DNA of 64,000 bases, taken from assembly GCA_026874595.1 (NCBI GenBank), contig CM049317.1, forward strand, positions 49,128,401-49,192,400, in the 5' to 3' direction. Below are positions 1 through 14,100 of the stretch, piece by piece. A model generated the notes under the pieces. It was not told where the DNA came from. It did not search any database and saw only the letters and a list, made by a program, of their open reading frames with translations. Numbering within the stretch: the first letter of the stretch is position 1; each line of letters starts with the position of its first letter. A program made the translations under genes and the position numbers. Source of the stretch: Sipunculus nudus. Taxonomy: Eukaryota > Annelida > Sipuncula > Golfingiida > Sipunculidae.

Positions 1-792
1 AGGGCAAAATTTAAGGTACTGATTTTATTTTTAGGCTAATAACTTAAACCATTTACAAAATTCAGATCTAATTCTTGGGTATAAGAGTGATTCTTAATAA
101 AACAAAGTTATATACTTGGGGGAAAAAAGTGTCTAGTTTCAAAATTTTACATTCTAAGTGAGTAAATATTTCTCCTGATTCCTAACAGGGTCTATTATGT
201 TCGGGCCCATAACTTTTTGAAATAACACTTAACTGACTATATTTCTGGCAAGTATATAACAAATATGTATAACATTACTTCTGGTAAATATTAAAAAAAC
301 AGATCAGTGATTTTGATATTAGGCAGCGCTGAATTTTGATAATAGCTTTTTAATGGAAAATTGAGTTTTTTTCCATAATATCTCGAAGGAACTGACCGAA
401 ATTTTCGGTACACTTAACTGACTTTTTTTCTGGCAAGTATATAACAAATATGTATAACATTACTTCTGGTAAATATTAAGAAAAACAGATCAGTGTTTTT
501 TATATTAGGCAGCGCTGAATTTTGATAATATATTAGCTTTTTAATGGAAGATTGAGTTTTTTTCCCTAATATCTCGAGGAAAAAGACCGAAATTTTCTGT
601 ATGGTAAGAGATTTTGGCGACATCCAACAGTTTGCGAATATTTGTTTTCTTTGGTCTAACGGTTTCAAAACGTGCCAGTCGCACGGACAGACAGCTACAC
701 AGACGAACGAACAGACGGGACGACGGACGGACAGAGGACGGACAATGGACCACCACTATCGCTCAGATGACTTATAGTTAGCTGAGTTAAAA
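1..792 (-). repeat. Dispersed family A element, minus orientation
   Basis: Read on the minus strand, this begins with the family A terminus (GCTCAGATGACTTATAG... and its hairpin partner near 760-787), followed by a run of CCGT/CTGT tetranucleotides (about 680-745) and then AT-rich sequence found in other copies. Its left end lies outside the window. A ~185-bp internal duplication (226-410 and 411-600) shares the segment from CACTTAACTGACT to the CTCGA(A)GGA motif. Short open frames here have no protein character. Confidence 0.75.
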
Positions 793-1307
793 ATGCATGA
801 TCCGCGTTTAGAGTTTCTTGGCATATAAATACAGGGTACAGAATTAAATTTAATGCTGCTTACAGACACTGGTTGGAGTAACAACACCTCTGCATATACG
901 TAAAGAATACAATTTAATTTTAATTTAATAATTATTTTGAAATATTTAAAAACTGGCAGAGACGTGGAAAACAAAACAAATAATTTTAATATCCAGTCTA
1001 CTGAGACAGCAAAATCATGAACAAATATTTGCATTATATCCTATTTTTTTCTTTTCTTCATATTTTTTTTTAAACATAAATTTTACTATATATTTACAGT
1101 ATATCATATATATCTGAAGATTTAAACTGAATCACAAATCTAAATTGCATTAGCATTTTTACTAAATCTAGTCAGGTAACGTCACATTGTGCACACAGAT
1201 ATATTTCTTTTTCTAACAAATTTAATTTTTAAATTTGCAAAAAAATAAATAAATGTCATAACACTCCAGAATTCAAAATTTTCAATTGCACCGTTATTCA
1301 ATGAATT
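793..1307. other. AT-rich sequence, no gene seen
   Basis: Non-coding AT-rich DNA between a family A copy and the hAT-like element. I see no exon, RNA gene or repeat boundary in it. Confidence 0.6.
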
Positions 1308-2929
1308 GTTTCATCCAGGGTTGGGTTTTAGGCTGCCTAAAACCTGTTTTCGGCAGGGCAGAGCCTAAAACCTGCCTTTAACTGCCTGAAATAGGTTATA
1401 ACCTGCCTAAAACTGCCTATAACTGCCTCAAACCTTTCATACCCTCACCTGTCACTTGCAGTTTAACTAGGTTTCATTGTTAAACAGGTATATGCATTAA
1501 AGAAATAAGCTCAACAAATTAAAAGTGAGGAACACTTTGTTCAAACTAAATAAATTAAATCATGATAAAAAATACAACAAAAAATGAATTCATCACTATT
1601 TCAGGTATTCCATATGAACACATTTCTCTGACAGATTAATCTTGTATCCCTAAATCATGTTCTGAAGTCTCCCACCATTATTACTGCCATTACAGCCAAA
1701 TTATAAGAATGCTCATACGGTTAATCTTATAACCAGATACTTTGATTGGCATTTAGATAAATCACAAGGGATTAAATTTTGTTTTATATGCAAAAGAAGT
1801 TTTCAAGAATTTAAAAAGTTGTTCCATTTACACTGATGAATACTTTATACTGTAATCTCACTTACATATCATGTGTGTCTTGTATGCCTGTAGCTTCAAA
1901 GGGCAAAAAGCAAAAGATTGATTTTTTAGATTATAACAGATCTTTTATGCTAGCCACAAACTAAAAATATGATATCTTTTACATTATCTGTTAATGAACA
2001 AGAATATCCACTGGTTGTTTATCACCTTAATAGCTAGGTCATCCTTTGTCAAATTTTATTATTTTATGCACATACTTAGTCTTTATAATGGTGGATATGC
2101 TCTGTTAACTGAATAATGAGATTGAGAAAATAGATCCCTCATGAAACACTATAAGTATAAAACTGAAAAATGAAAAAAAATATATAGCAGTGAATATGTT
2201 TGCAAACCACAGAATACATGTATTCATAAACACTTTTGGGCCGTGTTCAACCTAAAGGCCTGAGAAACCTACATGTCATGGTCAGGGGCCCTGACTGCAT
2301 CACTCTGTAAAAAAGTTTGACTCAAGAACAGCTTATGGGGCAAGGGCTTTGATTGCATCGATCATCATAGTCATGTATGAAAGATCACCTGAACATCTCC
2401 TGGGACAAAGCAGTGGGACTTATGAATATTGGGTCTTATGACACCATCACCCTGATAAATAGTAATTAACTTGTCTAATCAAGCATGGCCTCCCCCCTGT
2501 TACCCTGCCCTACAAGGGGCTTACTGAAGGCTCTATTACATCATTCCAGGTAGCAGTACATCAGGGTAGCATCAGCAAACCCAAAGGGTCCTGATAATGA
2601 CATTACCTTGGCTAATGAAACAAAGTGCCACACAAACATGGGTTCATGCTCATAAAACATATACAGGCTCTTTGAAGACTGCATAATGCCAGCCAATAGG
2701 AAATCATGCATTACTTATACCTGAACCCTTCCAGAAGCCAAGCAAAGCCTTTTGACTGCATAACCACAGCCAGTTTGGTAGTTTATAGATATTTAAGTCA
2801 AAATTTAAACAAATATAGGTTTTAGGCACTTTTGGTGCCTAAAACCTGTTTTAGGCGGGGCAGTTTTAACCAGGTTATAACCTATGGTTAAAACCATCCT
2901 GCCTAAAACTTGCCAACCCTGGTTTCATC
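1308..2929. mobile_element. Non-autonomous hAT-like element with 8-bp target site duplication
   Basis: The element occupies 1316-2921 (1606 bp). It starts CAGGGTTGG and ends CCAACCCTG, a perfect 9-bp terminal inverted repeat of the type common in hAT transposons. Both sides carry the identical octamer GTTTCATC (1308-1315 and 2922-2929), which matches the 8-bp duplication that hAT transposases make. Subterminal regions (1324-1440 and 2816-2910) are rich in GCCTAAAACC and its complement, a likely transposase-binding repeat. No long reading frame is present, so it must have been mobilised in trans. Confidence 0.9.
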
Positions 2930-3420
2930 TATTATCAATTTATGCCTACTGAGGGGTTCAATTATATTTTGTTTAATTATTTAACATGCTATATCAGAAA
3001 AACGTGCAATCTCTTGGATTACTTCTGGAATTAATATTTCAAGAGAAGTTCTGCACATTGGATCAAAAGCACCTTTACTTTTAAAGAAATACAGTTGACA
3101 ATATCAAACCATGTATTGTAATATAATTGCTGATGGTGGACGTGGGGTTAGGGTTGGGGGGGGGGGGGGGGGGTTAGGCCCATGATAAGTGTATGTTTAT
3201 CTCAGCAGAGATGTTCTGCCTGTGCTGCATCTCTAATAAGGTTACCTTGGCAAGGCTTCATTGAAAAAGCGTGGGGTCTTGGATACTCAAAATGCAAAGA
3301 CAGAGCATCTGAAAAACTGCAATATTTAGAATAATTGGTAAGCTTATACTTTTTAATTCAGAATTCAACAGATTAAATCCACATGTATCCCAGCTGTAAA
3401 ATAATTAAATATATTACGAG
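2930..3420. other. Intergenic, with a poly-G tract
   Basis: No coding signal. An uninterrupted G run of about 17 bases lies around 3157-3174, preceded by GGGGTTAGGGTTGG, which is too short to be called telomeric. Confidence 0.5.
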
Positions 3421-3980
3421 AAAATAACGTGGCATGGTTACATTTAGGCACCTATTTTATATTTTGGCTAATATATTAAAAATTTAAAAGATTTGGATTT
3501 ACCATTAAATTATTAAACATATATAACTAAAAAAATTTCCTAGCTTTAACATTCATTGGGTACAAGTGACCAAATATTTCTTCCTGAACTTTTACAAACT
3601 GCAATATGTTTGGGCCCATTACCTTTTTATAATATATATTCAGACCTATTTTGTGGCATGTACATAGGAACTATATAGAGGAATCTTTATGGTAAATATG
3701 AAGAAAACCAGATGAGTGGTTTTGATATTAGGCAGTCCCGAAGTGTGAAAATAGATTTTTAATAAAAAATTGAGGTTTTTCCTTAATATCTCGAAGGAAC
3801 GAAGTCCTATTGACCTAAATTTCGGCATGGTAGGAGATTTTGGGGACATCTAACTGTATGGCGAATTCCAGATTCGTAGGTCCAATGGTGTCGAAACGTC
3901 CCAGTCTTACAGACGGACGGACGACGGACAATGGACCAGGACTATAGCTCAGATGATTTATAGTCAGCTGAGCTAAAAAT
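3421..3980 (-). repeat. Dispersed family A copy, minus orientation
   Basis: It ends (minus-strand 5' end) at 3980 with the AGCTCAGCTGACTATAA hairpin. A tetranucleotide run follows at 3910-3930, then the conserved interior (TGTTTGGGCCCAT near 3607, AGGCAGTCC near 3730). The 3' CCATGGGTC terminus is missing, so the copy is truncated. Confidence 0.7.
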
Positions 3981-4488
3981 TATTGTACTCATATTTCATT
4001 TAGGCTAATAAGTTAAAAATTTGTAAAATGCTGTTCTTTTTTTTGGGTAAACAATTGAATCTTAATTGAATATATTTATATCTCTCAAAAAACTATCCAC
4101 ATAAGCAATTCTGAAGTTAAGTGAGTAAATATATTTCCTGATTTTTGAAAATATGCATTATAATTGTAGCTGTGAATTCAACATATATTATGCAATTGCC
4201 TCATTTCTGGTATGCGTAAGTAAATAAGAAAATGCATACTAATTATGATAAAAAAAAGATTAGTGGTTTTATATTAGGCAGTCTTCAAGAGTCACAGGAA
4301 TGAAGTCCTACCGACCATATTTCCTGTATGCTAGGAGATTTTGGCCAGATCAACTGTTTCTATTATCTTGGATTTGTGGTTTCCATGGTTTCAAAACACG
4401 ACCTGTTAACAAAAAGATGGATGGCTGGATGGACGACAGACCATGACTATAGCTCAGATGACTCATAGTCAGCTGAGCCAAAAAAAAT
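3981..4488 (-). repeat. Second, abutting family A copy, minus orientation
   Basis: It starts at about 4488 on the minus strand with GGCTCAGCTGACTATGAGT and carries the same interior words as the copy at 3421-3980, in the same order. The two copies lie head to tail. Confidence 0.65.
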
Positions 4489-5511
4489 TATATAAAAAGT
4501 AGGATCTATTCCATTCATACATGAGATATTGCACACAATCATTTCAGACAAGCCTCAAGAACACAAATATATAACATTTTTTTTATTAAAAACAATTGTC
4601 AACAACTAAACAATCTGTGTTGTATAATGTGATCATATCTATTTTTCCTGCACATCATACACACACACACAGACATACACGACTTCAGCACCCTGGCTAA
4701 ATACTTCATGTACTTCGTCAAGTACCTTTACAAAGGCAGCCAATGGCTAAGCCCATCCCTCAGCATCTCAGGTTACAGGAAGCAAGTGTGTCAAAACAGC
4801 CTCACAGTGCCTATATATGTGTGACCAGTTCACTTTACAGTTCAAATGGGCTCAGGGTTCAGCATCAGGAGGAATGAAGAGATCTAAAGCCATTCACTTG
4901 TTTCATTACTTTGGAGTACAACTTTGGAGTGTTAACTATTAAGTACACTACTATAAACTGCGTAATTACTCATTTTTTGTTTATAAAAATTATCATGCTA
5001 CATCAGTACTAATTCTTAAATACAACCAATATATCTCCATAATACCATATTATGTATTGTATTATACATTTGATTATGCAAAGTCATACAACCACTGGTA
5101 TCTTCAGGTATCCTTAACCGTGTACACATTTATCTTTTTTAGATCCAACATATGTATTTATCTGCTCAATAGGATACATCTTTATATTTAAATCCAAAGT
5201 GTGCATTTCTTTACTGTATAGAAGGTTTATCAATTCAAGAGCATTGTTCTGGATTGACAAGATTTATGTCTTTTAAACTTGGTTGACCACACCACATGCA
5301 TCCATATCTATCTGTTATCATTAATCATTTCAAGTTTCCTGTTAGTTGGATTCATTAAAGTGATGTTTCATGTTGCCTTGAAAACCAAGTAGCAGCAAAT
5401 GTGCAAGACAAATGAATATTTTACATGTTTTGCCGCTTCCATTTAAAAAATTTGCTCTCAATGTTTCTGAGGATTTTGCCATTTTACAGTCTCATTTGAT
5501 TCTTTGCTTGT
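4489..5511. other. 3' flank of the DUF3987 gene
   Basis: AT-rich sequence downstream of the minus-strand stop at 5512. The first clear minus-strand AATAAA is at 4582-4587, about 0.9 kb past the stop, and is a candidate polyadenylation signal. A (CA)n tract lies near 4660-4680. Confidence 0.35.
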
Positions 5512-6373
5512 TTAGTAACTTTCAAGGTTTAATGTTTCACAAAGTGATTTTCCTATTGTATGGAAATCATTTCTTTTAAATTTTACAATTCTGCGGTTAC
5601 CGTTCAGTTCTTCCGTAACCTCCCCCAAACCTGCACCAGCCACGAGTGTGAAGAAGGCCTTTGCATCCTCTTTTCTGTAACTGGCCCTTCCATTCCTTTT
5701 CACTGCCGGGATCAGTTTGCGGGCACATGCCTCTGAGGTTGTAACAGTTGCCCCAAACTGAATTAGGCGTTTAATACAGGGGCCATACCGGTTTACTACA
5801 TTTCCATCGTATGGTATGGTGTTTGTGGGCCCTGCGTTCACTGGCACATCTGGTACACTTATGAAATCTGCAAAGTCTGTGCTGCCCAGAAGCTTGAAAT
5901 AGGATTCTGTAAAATATCTTATCAGTTCGATACCGCTTTCAACAGTGTTTAAGGCAATCTGTTTGTTCCAGGGCTGGTTTTGACAGGGCAGGGCATTGCC
6001 CAATTCAACAGCTGTCGGAACAAGTGCTAAATATGGGTTTGGGACCGCAGCTGCCTGCTCAGACATGGTTGAATCGTTGGTGTCAGAGACCTCTGACAAG
6101 CTGGGTGTCACTGACCCATCTGTCGACCCTGCACTTGCAGAAGGCCTGGCTTCACCTTGAGTGTGCACACTAGTGCTGTTTTGGGAGGATGCATCAGGCA
6201 ACCTGTCTGGGAGAGCTGCAGTGAAGGTCTCCCACCGTCTTTTGGCAGCCTCCAGGTCTAGGTGATCTCTCTCCATTTGTTGCACTAAGGCCATGGTTGC
6301 GGCTTGGCCAGCAATGTGAAGTGCCATGACGACTCTGCCTAAAATCCCCTTCATCTTCGAGAGGTAGCCATGC
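5512..6373 (-). CDS. DUF3987-like gene, last exon with winged-helix-like C-terminus
   Basis: An 862-bp terminal exon. It opens with HGYLSKMKGILGRVVMALH, the conserved DUF3987 C-terminal helix. A Ser/Thr/Asn-rich disordered linker follows, then a helix (ALNTVESGIELIRYFTESYF). Near the end a pattern like a small winged helix appears: IKRLIQFGATVTT, then YRKEDAKAFFTLVAGAGLG, then NRRIVKFKR. The stop is at 5512-5514. The unusual length of the linker (about 75 residues) is the main departure from shorter family members. Confidence 0.8.
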
Positions 6374-9300
6374 CTGGAAAAAATCACTACATGTCACTTT
6401 TGAACTATAAATCACATTAAAGTCTGTTCCCATTTATCAACCTCACTCTTGCGTATTATAAGTTTTTTAGCACACCAAGTCCTATCTGTACATTCCAACA
6501 GCCAAGCCTTCCACATTTCTGATCCATGATCACATGTCCTCTTAATCATTACAGTCAATTTTTCTATTCTAAATAATAGTGAGTGTATCTTCAGTAATTA
6601 CATATTACCGGATATATTTTTAACACTGTACATATACATATGTTTTCCTGTATATAGCATCAACATTAAGCCTCATGAACTAAACATTACAATCACTGAA
6701 TTTTGGATGATATATCATTCTGGATTGAGTGTGATGTGTTGTGCATCTAGTCTTAAGCAAGCTGTAAGAGCCATGACTGATTACCCTTTCTTCCATGTTC
6801 ATCAATACATCTCACTGTGCACTTTCATCATGGTAATGTAGATGACACTTAACAAATCAAGGGGGCAGGCAACAGGACACCCTCTAAGTGGTACATGGGA
6901 GCTGCCAGCAGTGGAAAAAAGGCATAACACTGGCAGGGGTTGCATCGAGCATGTGCTGGGTCAGCTTTGTAATATGACTTATGCCTGCCTGCCAATGGAC
7001 TTAAATATATGCAATGCCCTGGCATGTAGGTCTAAGCCTGTGTTTTTGTCCATCAAACAGGCACTCCCTTTGTTTGGCAAATTGCCCGTAAGAATTTTAT
7101 TTCACTTATCTTTTCCATTCCTATTATTTGCTCTGTTAGGTACATCTCTGGTACATAAGGCCACATTATGCATTACACATAAAAAAATTACCTGGTCTTT
7201 CATGCAAAATTAACAAGCACAGGATAAGAGCCAATAAATTGGGCACCTGCATTTTGGTCTGGTCAGTTTGAAGTCTTCACCTGATGTCACACCCCAGTCA
7301 ATGTGGCATGGCAGTGTCATAGCATGTTTCAAATTCTCCAAGTCCCATATCATTACATTCATATTGATACCATCTCATCTGTTAACTCCAATTTTCCTAT
7401 TGTAATTTCAGTTATCATGCATACGGAATTCATTAACTACATGAAAAACATGTTACGGTTAACCATTCATGCCTGAAATTATATGCCTTTCCAACTCAAT
7501 ACTCACTTGTCGTCATCTGTGTAATAGAACCCAGCCGCCTGTAATGCCAGACGGTTGTATTCCCGGCCCATGACCTCAGCAGCCTCTGCAGTTAATGTGT
7601 ATTCAGTCTTTCCCTCTTGGTGTGCATCCCATATTATCTATATTAAAAAAAAAATTAAGAGTAAGAGCAGTCTCACTGAAACTGGTGCACAGGATGGGAT
7701 GCTCATCCAACCCCCGGCCGATATGTTATAATCATCATTGCATTCATTGCAGGGCTGGACGTAGAATATAAACCTTTCATATACATTTCTTTAAGGGCAA
7801 ACATTTATCTATTGCCCACACACATACAACATGAAAGCATGGCGTCTATTTTTTCTTACATGACCCTAAAATATACCTTAACCCTTCCAAGATAAAAAGT
7901 CCCTGAGTATTATTTAAATCGACACACACACAAACCTACTGCAATTCATATTAATACCAAATCATTGGTCAGTTTTGGATAGAAATTTGAGAAAAAGACC
8001 ACATTTACGACTATACTGAATAGAAGAGGCTCACTCTCAGGACTTACACTATCGAAATACAGTAGAGTTCCCTTTTCCTGTGGAATTCAGGGGACAGGTT
8101 TTCTATCGTGAAAACAAATATTCTGAAATTCAGTCAGGGATCAAGATTTCATACCATAGTTAATGATAAATCTGACACCATTTTACTGAGAGGAAACAGT
8201 GTTTCCTCTGACCTACATATTTGACATATAGGAATATTGGATTTAAAACAAACTTTCTTGGTACAGATCAAACTGGTTTTATGATACGTGCGTGCCCTTT
8301 CTCCAACACTCTTCACTGCAGAGAAAAGTCAAATGACATCGCCATTGTCTGTCCGCAAGGCCTCCAATGGGGCACACCCACACAAGTGAAAAGCAACAAT
8401 AGTAGCACTTTTTTATAATTTTCAGATTTTTTTAGGTAAAAACTTATTGAATAACCTTACTGACATCCTGACTTTGTTTTATAATGTTCTCCATTTGTTT
8501 TACATCTGAATGATGGCACAAACGCACCACTGTTCAGCCGCTTAAGGATTGTCAGCTTTTCATCAAAGCATTATGCCTTTGGTTTTCCCTTCAGTGACTC
8601 CACTTCTCTGACAAGTGATAGCAAGATTATCATTTTTCAGTCATGTTCTTCCTGACGGTGATATGAGGAATAAGCTGAATAACAGCAAGTAGTTGACACA
8701 ATTCCTCTTGGGAATGAACTTGACCTGTGTCCGGACCCACAGGCTTTGGCCTCACACATAAACCTGATCAAGCACAAGCTATGTATGGATAAAACACCAA
8801 TGTGCATGCGAGGAAACTTCTCAGTTATTTTGATTGATCTCCCAGCCCAACATGACAAACTGTAATGGCTTGAGTTCAAACAAGATATGTTTGATAACCC
8901 AAGCATTCTAGCACAAACTCCTCAGTCACTTTCTGTGGATATGTGGTACCTAGCATTGCCAGACTACAATAGTTTTTAACCCATGTCCAGAAAAAACATT
9001 GGCCCGGGACTGATTAATTTAGGTCAAACACCTGGTTGAAGGCCTGTGAGAACCGTAATTACAAAAAAGGGACCCATGGGTCACGGCGCTCAGCTGTTAT
9101 ATATGATCATACAATTTGATTTGGACGAGGAGGTAGGCAAAAGCTGTTTTTTTTTTAGGTATTATAAGCTCTATTATGAGTTATGTAAGATTTTTATAAT
9201 ATCCTTGGAGACAGGGAAGAGGATTGATGTCATTAATATTATTTACAGTTGGAAATGTTGTGCTATTATCATATAGGTTTTCAAAACTAACATGCTGAAA

Positions 9301-11143
9301 TCTGTATTTCTGCATGATATGAAAATTATATCAACAGTGCTTACACAAAACAAACATGCCATGATCAAAATAAGGCATAATTTAAGGTACTTATATTTAT
9401 GCAAACTTCTTTAAAAAATTTATAAATTCAAAACTAATTTTAGGAATACAATTGATTCTTGAATAAATAATGTTATATCCCTGAATTCTCTAGCTTCAGC
9501 AATTTTCATGTTAAAGGGGTAAATATATTTCTTGTTTACAAAGTGCATTATGTTCGGGCCCATAACTTAAAACAATTTGGCAATATTCACATCATTTCTG
9601 CCATGTGCATAGAGTATAAAGAACATGTATATTATATATGATCTAAGTCAGATCAGTGGTTTTGATTTCAGGCAGTCCTGAAGTGTGAAAATAGGTTTTT
9701 AATAACAATTTGAGGTTTTCTCACAGGAACGAAGTCACAAAGACCCAGTTTCCAGCTTGGAAGGGGATCTTGTGGACATAAAACATTATGCTAAATTTTG
9801 GAGTCCTAGGTCTTACGGTTTCAAAACGTGCCACATCTATGGACAGCAGATGGACAGACAATGGACCACGAACATAGCTCAGCTGACTTATAGTCAGCTG
9901 AGCTAAAAATTTCTTTGGAAAGATTTATATGCTTGAAAAATATTTGTAAATGCAAATACATTATGAGTCCTTAATTGTACATTTAACAAAACTTTTTTTT
10001 CCGGAAATTAAGCATTTGGAAAAACGTTGCTCTACTGTACTTGGCTTTGGCTCACATGTGAATTGGTCAGACATTTGAATACTAATCCTAATCCCAGGTG
10101 AACTAGATAGAGATTTATTTACCTTAAACACCTCTGTCAGCCCTGGAACATGTGCTGGACACCGAACACTTAAACCTTCCCAAAGATTGACCAGCGGTGG
10201 GGGGGCACAAACCAAAAACCTGTCAATAAATCCATCATGGTTCTGATTTGGGTCGAGTCTATTCACAAGGTATAGTGGCTGTATGAAGCCTGTCAGGTTC
10301 AGGGCCGTTGACGACATTTTCCCACTTCCACATTTGTAGTTACGGCTCCAACTGGAACCTCCAGCCAGGGTGAGTAGTGTTTTCCTGTCATTGCCGCTAC
10401 TCGTGACCATGTTCAAGTGGTATTCCAATTCGTCGGAGAGAATAATCATTGAGTTGTTGTTTTCAAGCATCAACTGCAATAGAAATATGCCAATTGTTGA
10501 GACTAATCACAACATATGCACACACACTGACAATTGTTATTTCTAATGGGTCTTCATGCTTTGTTTCCAGGAATACCATCCTAAAGTTGGGGACATTTTA
10601 CTTTCCAAATTTATGACCTTTGGAAAGTGTAGGCTCCCTGTGAAACAGCACAACCACACAATACTTTTTGTAGCAGAATATCTCCTGAATATGTGCTGCA
10701 CATTTCCCAGACATTAATATTTTTCAGTATATTTGTAAACCAACACTTGCCTCAATACAAAGTTTGCAAATACTAAGCAAAGGGTGACTTGGCTAATATT
10801 GTGGTTGTACATACTATGAAGGGTAACTTAGATTGTCAACATGCTGTGTTAGCAATAGACTGCACCTGGTATGGTATGGTTGCAGAGGTTACTCAGCCTC
10901 TATGCTGTAGTTGCAAATACTCTACAGTGTCAATTGGTTCATTTTCGTGATCACAAATACTTGCCACTGTGATGTTGGTTAATACTTCTGGTGGCAGTTC
11001 CCACTAATAATTGCACATTCATTAATGTAAATTGTGATTGGACAGAAAAATGCTACGTCCAGGTATATCCATTACCATGGGACCCATGCGTCATGCACTC
11101 TGCTTAAATTTTGCAAATATGTAAAATATTCTATTGTCAGAGT

Positions 11144-11186
<43 letters not shown>

Positions 11187-14100
11187 CTTATGAGAAACTG
11201 ATATTAAATGGACCTCCTGCTTGGTTATAATAAAGTTATTAATATAGGAATCTAAAAGTAAAACAAGAAGAATAACTACCATTTTTGAGATACTGTGATG
11301 CATATGGAATACAGATGGACAGGCATGTGGACAGAATGGTGTGATACCTTTATTTTTTAGTGTATCCACTTTATCCAATAATCATTTTTAATTGAATTAT
11401 TTTCTTTATTTACAAGTTCAATTCTGATGCAACGCAAGACTTTAGGAATAGCATTGTCGAGAGGTTCTTTCCCATAAGAACTGCCAGCAGATGCTGAACA
11501 GTTTACACCAAACAACCCTCACTCTATTTGAATTAATACACAATGCACACAACCTGACATCATGGGTCTGCTCATTGTTCATCTTACCTCATGAAGTTTC
11601 TCAAAGGAGAACTGATTGACCATCAAACATGGTCCTCCATCAGGATCTGCCTCTGGTCCTTCCTGTTCCATCCATTGAGCTGTTAGTTCCTCCTGCAGCG
11701 ATTGCACTCCACTCTCAAGAGCCCGCTGCACACCACTCTTATTCAGTCCCTAGTGTCAACAATCATGTATCAGTTGGCCGGTTCTGAATTCCATAGATTA
11801 AAACTCAAAAACAAATCCTGTCTGACCAAGCCATTGTCCAGTTCCCATGTGATGTACTTCATTATTGGTAACAGATCTTTAATTGGGTAATTCACAGTCA
11901 ACCTTCCACTTATATATATAGATATATTATAGATATATACCTTCTAAATATTATAATGTATATATTTACAATATGAATATTCTGGCAAATCACATTTTTA
12001 AGAATTTTTATGCCGAATGTATAGAGCTTGAAGGTGTTACAGTTGGTTGAGCACACACATATTCTTACTTCTCAAATTCAGCATGCACTATTCTCTTAAA
12101 TCACATTTCCAGTCATTGCACCCTGACCTCCTCACAACATATTCTTTTCATACAGTTGTGTCTCTCCCCATTGACTGCATGTCTAAAAACGATAATTTAC
12201 CACACACACAATCATAAGTCAACCCTGATCATTATGTCTCACCTTCTGTCCTACAAGTGCTGTCCATAGAATTGCTGGTTCAGACCAGGAGCCTCGCATT
12301 TTCATTGTTGCATTGCCACGCGTTAGACCAAGACCCACAGACAACAGAGGCACGAAGATAAATTCTGGTGGTACACCTGTAAGAACAGCGTTGGGTCATT
12401 AAACAATCAAGGCATACACACCTAATGACAAACTGTGCAATAGGATATACAGAAGGTATAATGCCTCCATGATAAAATGCCTGCCCGTTTCTTTCAATTA
12501 TAATGCATGTACCAAGTGCAAAAATTTTAACAATGCCTGCAGGCCTAATGCGAACCTGTGCAAAATTTGGGAGTATGAATAGGTTTATTTTTAAAATTTC
12601 ATATTGATCCTCATATTTGTCCTCAATACATTCATTAGTCATTATGATTTTGGCAAAATGGACGTTACAAACCTGCAAGTTTAGGACTAGCACATTTTAA
12701 AACTAGATTGTATCAGTGACTCTCTTTCGGATACGTTCTTTTTGTCAAGGAGGCTTATTGTGACAGATGAATGGAAAATTTGGCACCATGGTTTTGGAGA
12801 AGAACATTTTTATTAGCTTCTTCCCTATAAAATCTATAAAAATAAACAAAATCCAATAGAATTTTTAGATGATAATTTTTGGGAAAAAATCTTGTGATGT
12901 TAGCTCCTGCCCTTTTTTGAGATAGCTATGATGCACAACAGATGAAGGAAACGCCAAACAATTGCATAAGCTCACAGATTCGCTAAAAATGGCAACCAAG
13001 TTTTTTCAAATTTAGTTCAAAATTATATTTTGAACAGTCTGGGCATTCTGCATCTAGATGATGTGTCTAGATTCAAGAAACATTGTCTAGAAGTCTAGAC
13101 ACATTGTCTAGACACCAGACTGAGTCAGGTCAGTTGCCGTAGTGATGTCTGGACCCCACCTGGTTATACCGAGTGACCTCTTGACTTGGCTGCTGAAACT
13201 CAGCATGTAGTCAAATCTGTTTTTAATCACAGAAAGCCTTTTTTCTACTGGCTACACTACTTTTTTAAAGCTGAATTTATCCAATGTATTCTTTTCAAAC
13301 TTGCAGTACCCTTCCATAGAATAATTATTTTAGAGTTGAAACCAAACAGCTTAACAGTTTCATTATAAAACAGATATAAAACATAAAAGCAAGAAGAGTC
13401 TAAAATTACATTGTAAAAATATCATCCATGTAGGTGGCGTCACCAATACATCAATTTCTGATATGACAAACATAGAATTTGTGTGTGATACCTCCAGCCA
13501 TTTCTGAGAATAAATTTTAGTGTGCTTTCTTGCACAGATGACTAAATTCAACCTCCTGAAACTCGGCCAAAATTCTCCAAACTGGGACCGAACTTGAGAG
13601 GCATTGTTTATGGTACAATTGGGCTGGACATTTTCAGATAAGAAGCTATTTCTGCTTTTCCCCTGTAAAATCCTTGAAAAAGCAGAAAAAAAAAATAAAA
13701 TCCCAGTTTTTCATATAACTGATTACTTGCAAAAAAGCTGATTCCAGCTCCTGCCATTTTTGAGTTAGCGATGGTTCATGTACAGGCGACGTAGATGCCA
13801 CACCATCTCATAAGCTCACATGCTTCCCTAAAAATATCTCTGTATACATGTTCTATTTCAAGCTGAATATCTCACCCCTACTGCAATATTTGGAAGAGCA
13901 TACACTGCAAACATTATTTCAGGTAGCAATTTAACAGCAAACCTGTGTACAACAAAGCTATCTGATTTGTATAGATGTGCACAATTTCATGTGGATATTT
14001 CTATCCTATATATTCCATCCTTTGAATAAGCATAATACACTGCCAAAAGAAGCCTACATTTCAGGCAGTTTCCTTAAACTTGTCATGATTCAGGCAATTG

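Noticed and set aside
3140-3176. Telomere-like GGTTAGGG
   Set aside because: Only one or two TTAGGG-like words next to a poly-G run. No tandem array.
6842-7213. Plus-strand 123-codon frame
   Set aside because: It lies antisense inside a well-supported intron and has no domain or codon pattern I recognise.
8460-8935. Possible extra exon or coding remnant within a DUF3987-gene intron
   Set aside because: Stops occur in every minus-strand frame, and the flanking exons already join in phase without it.
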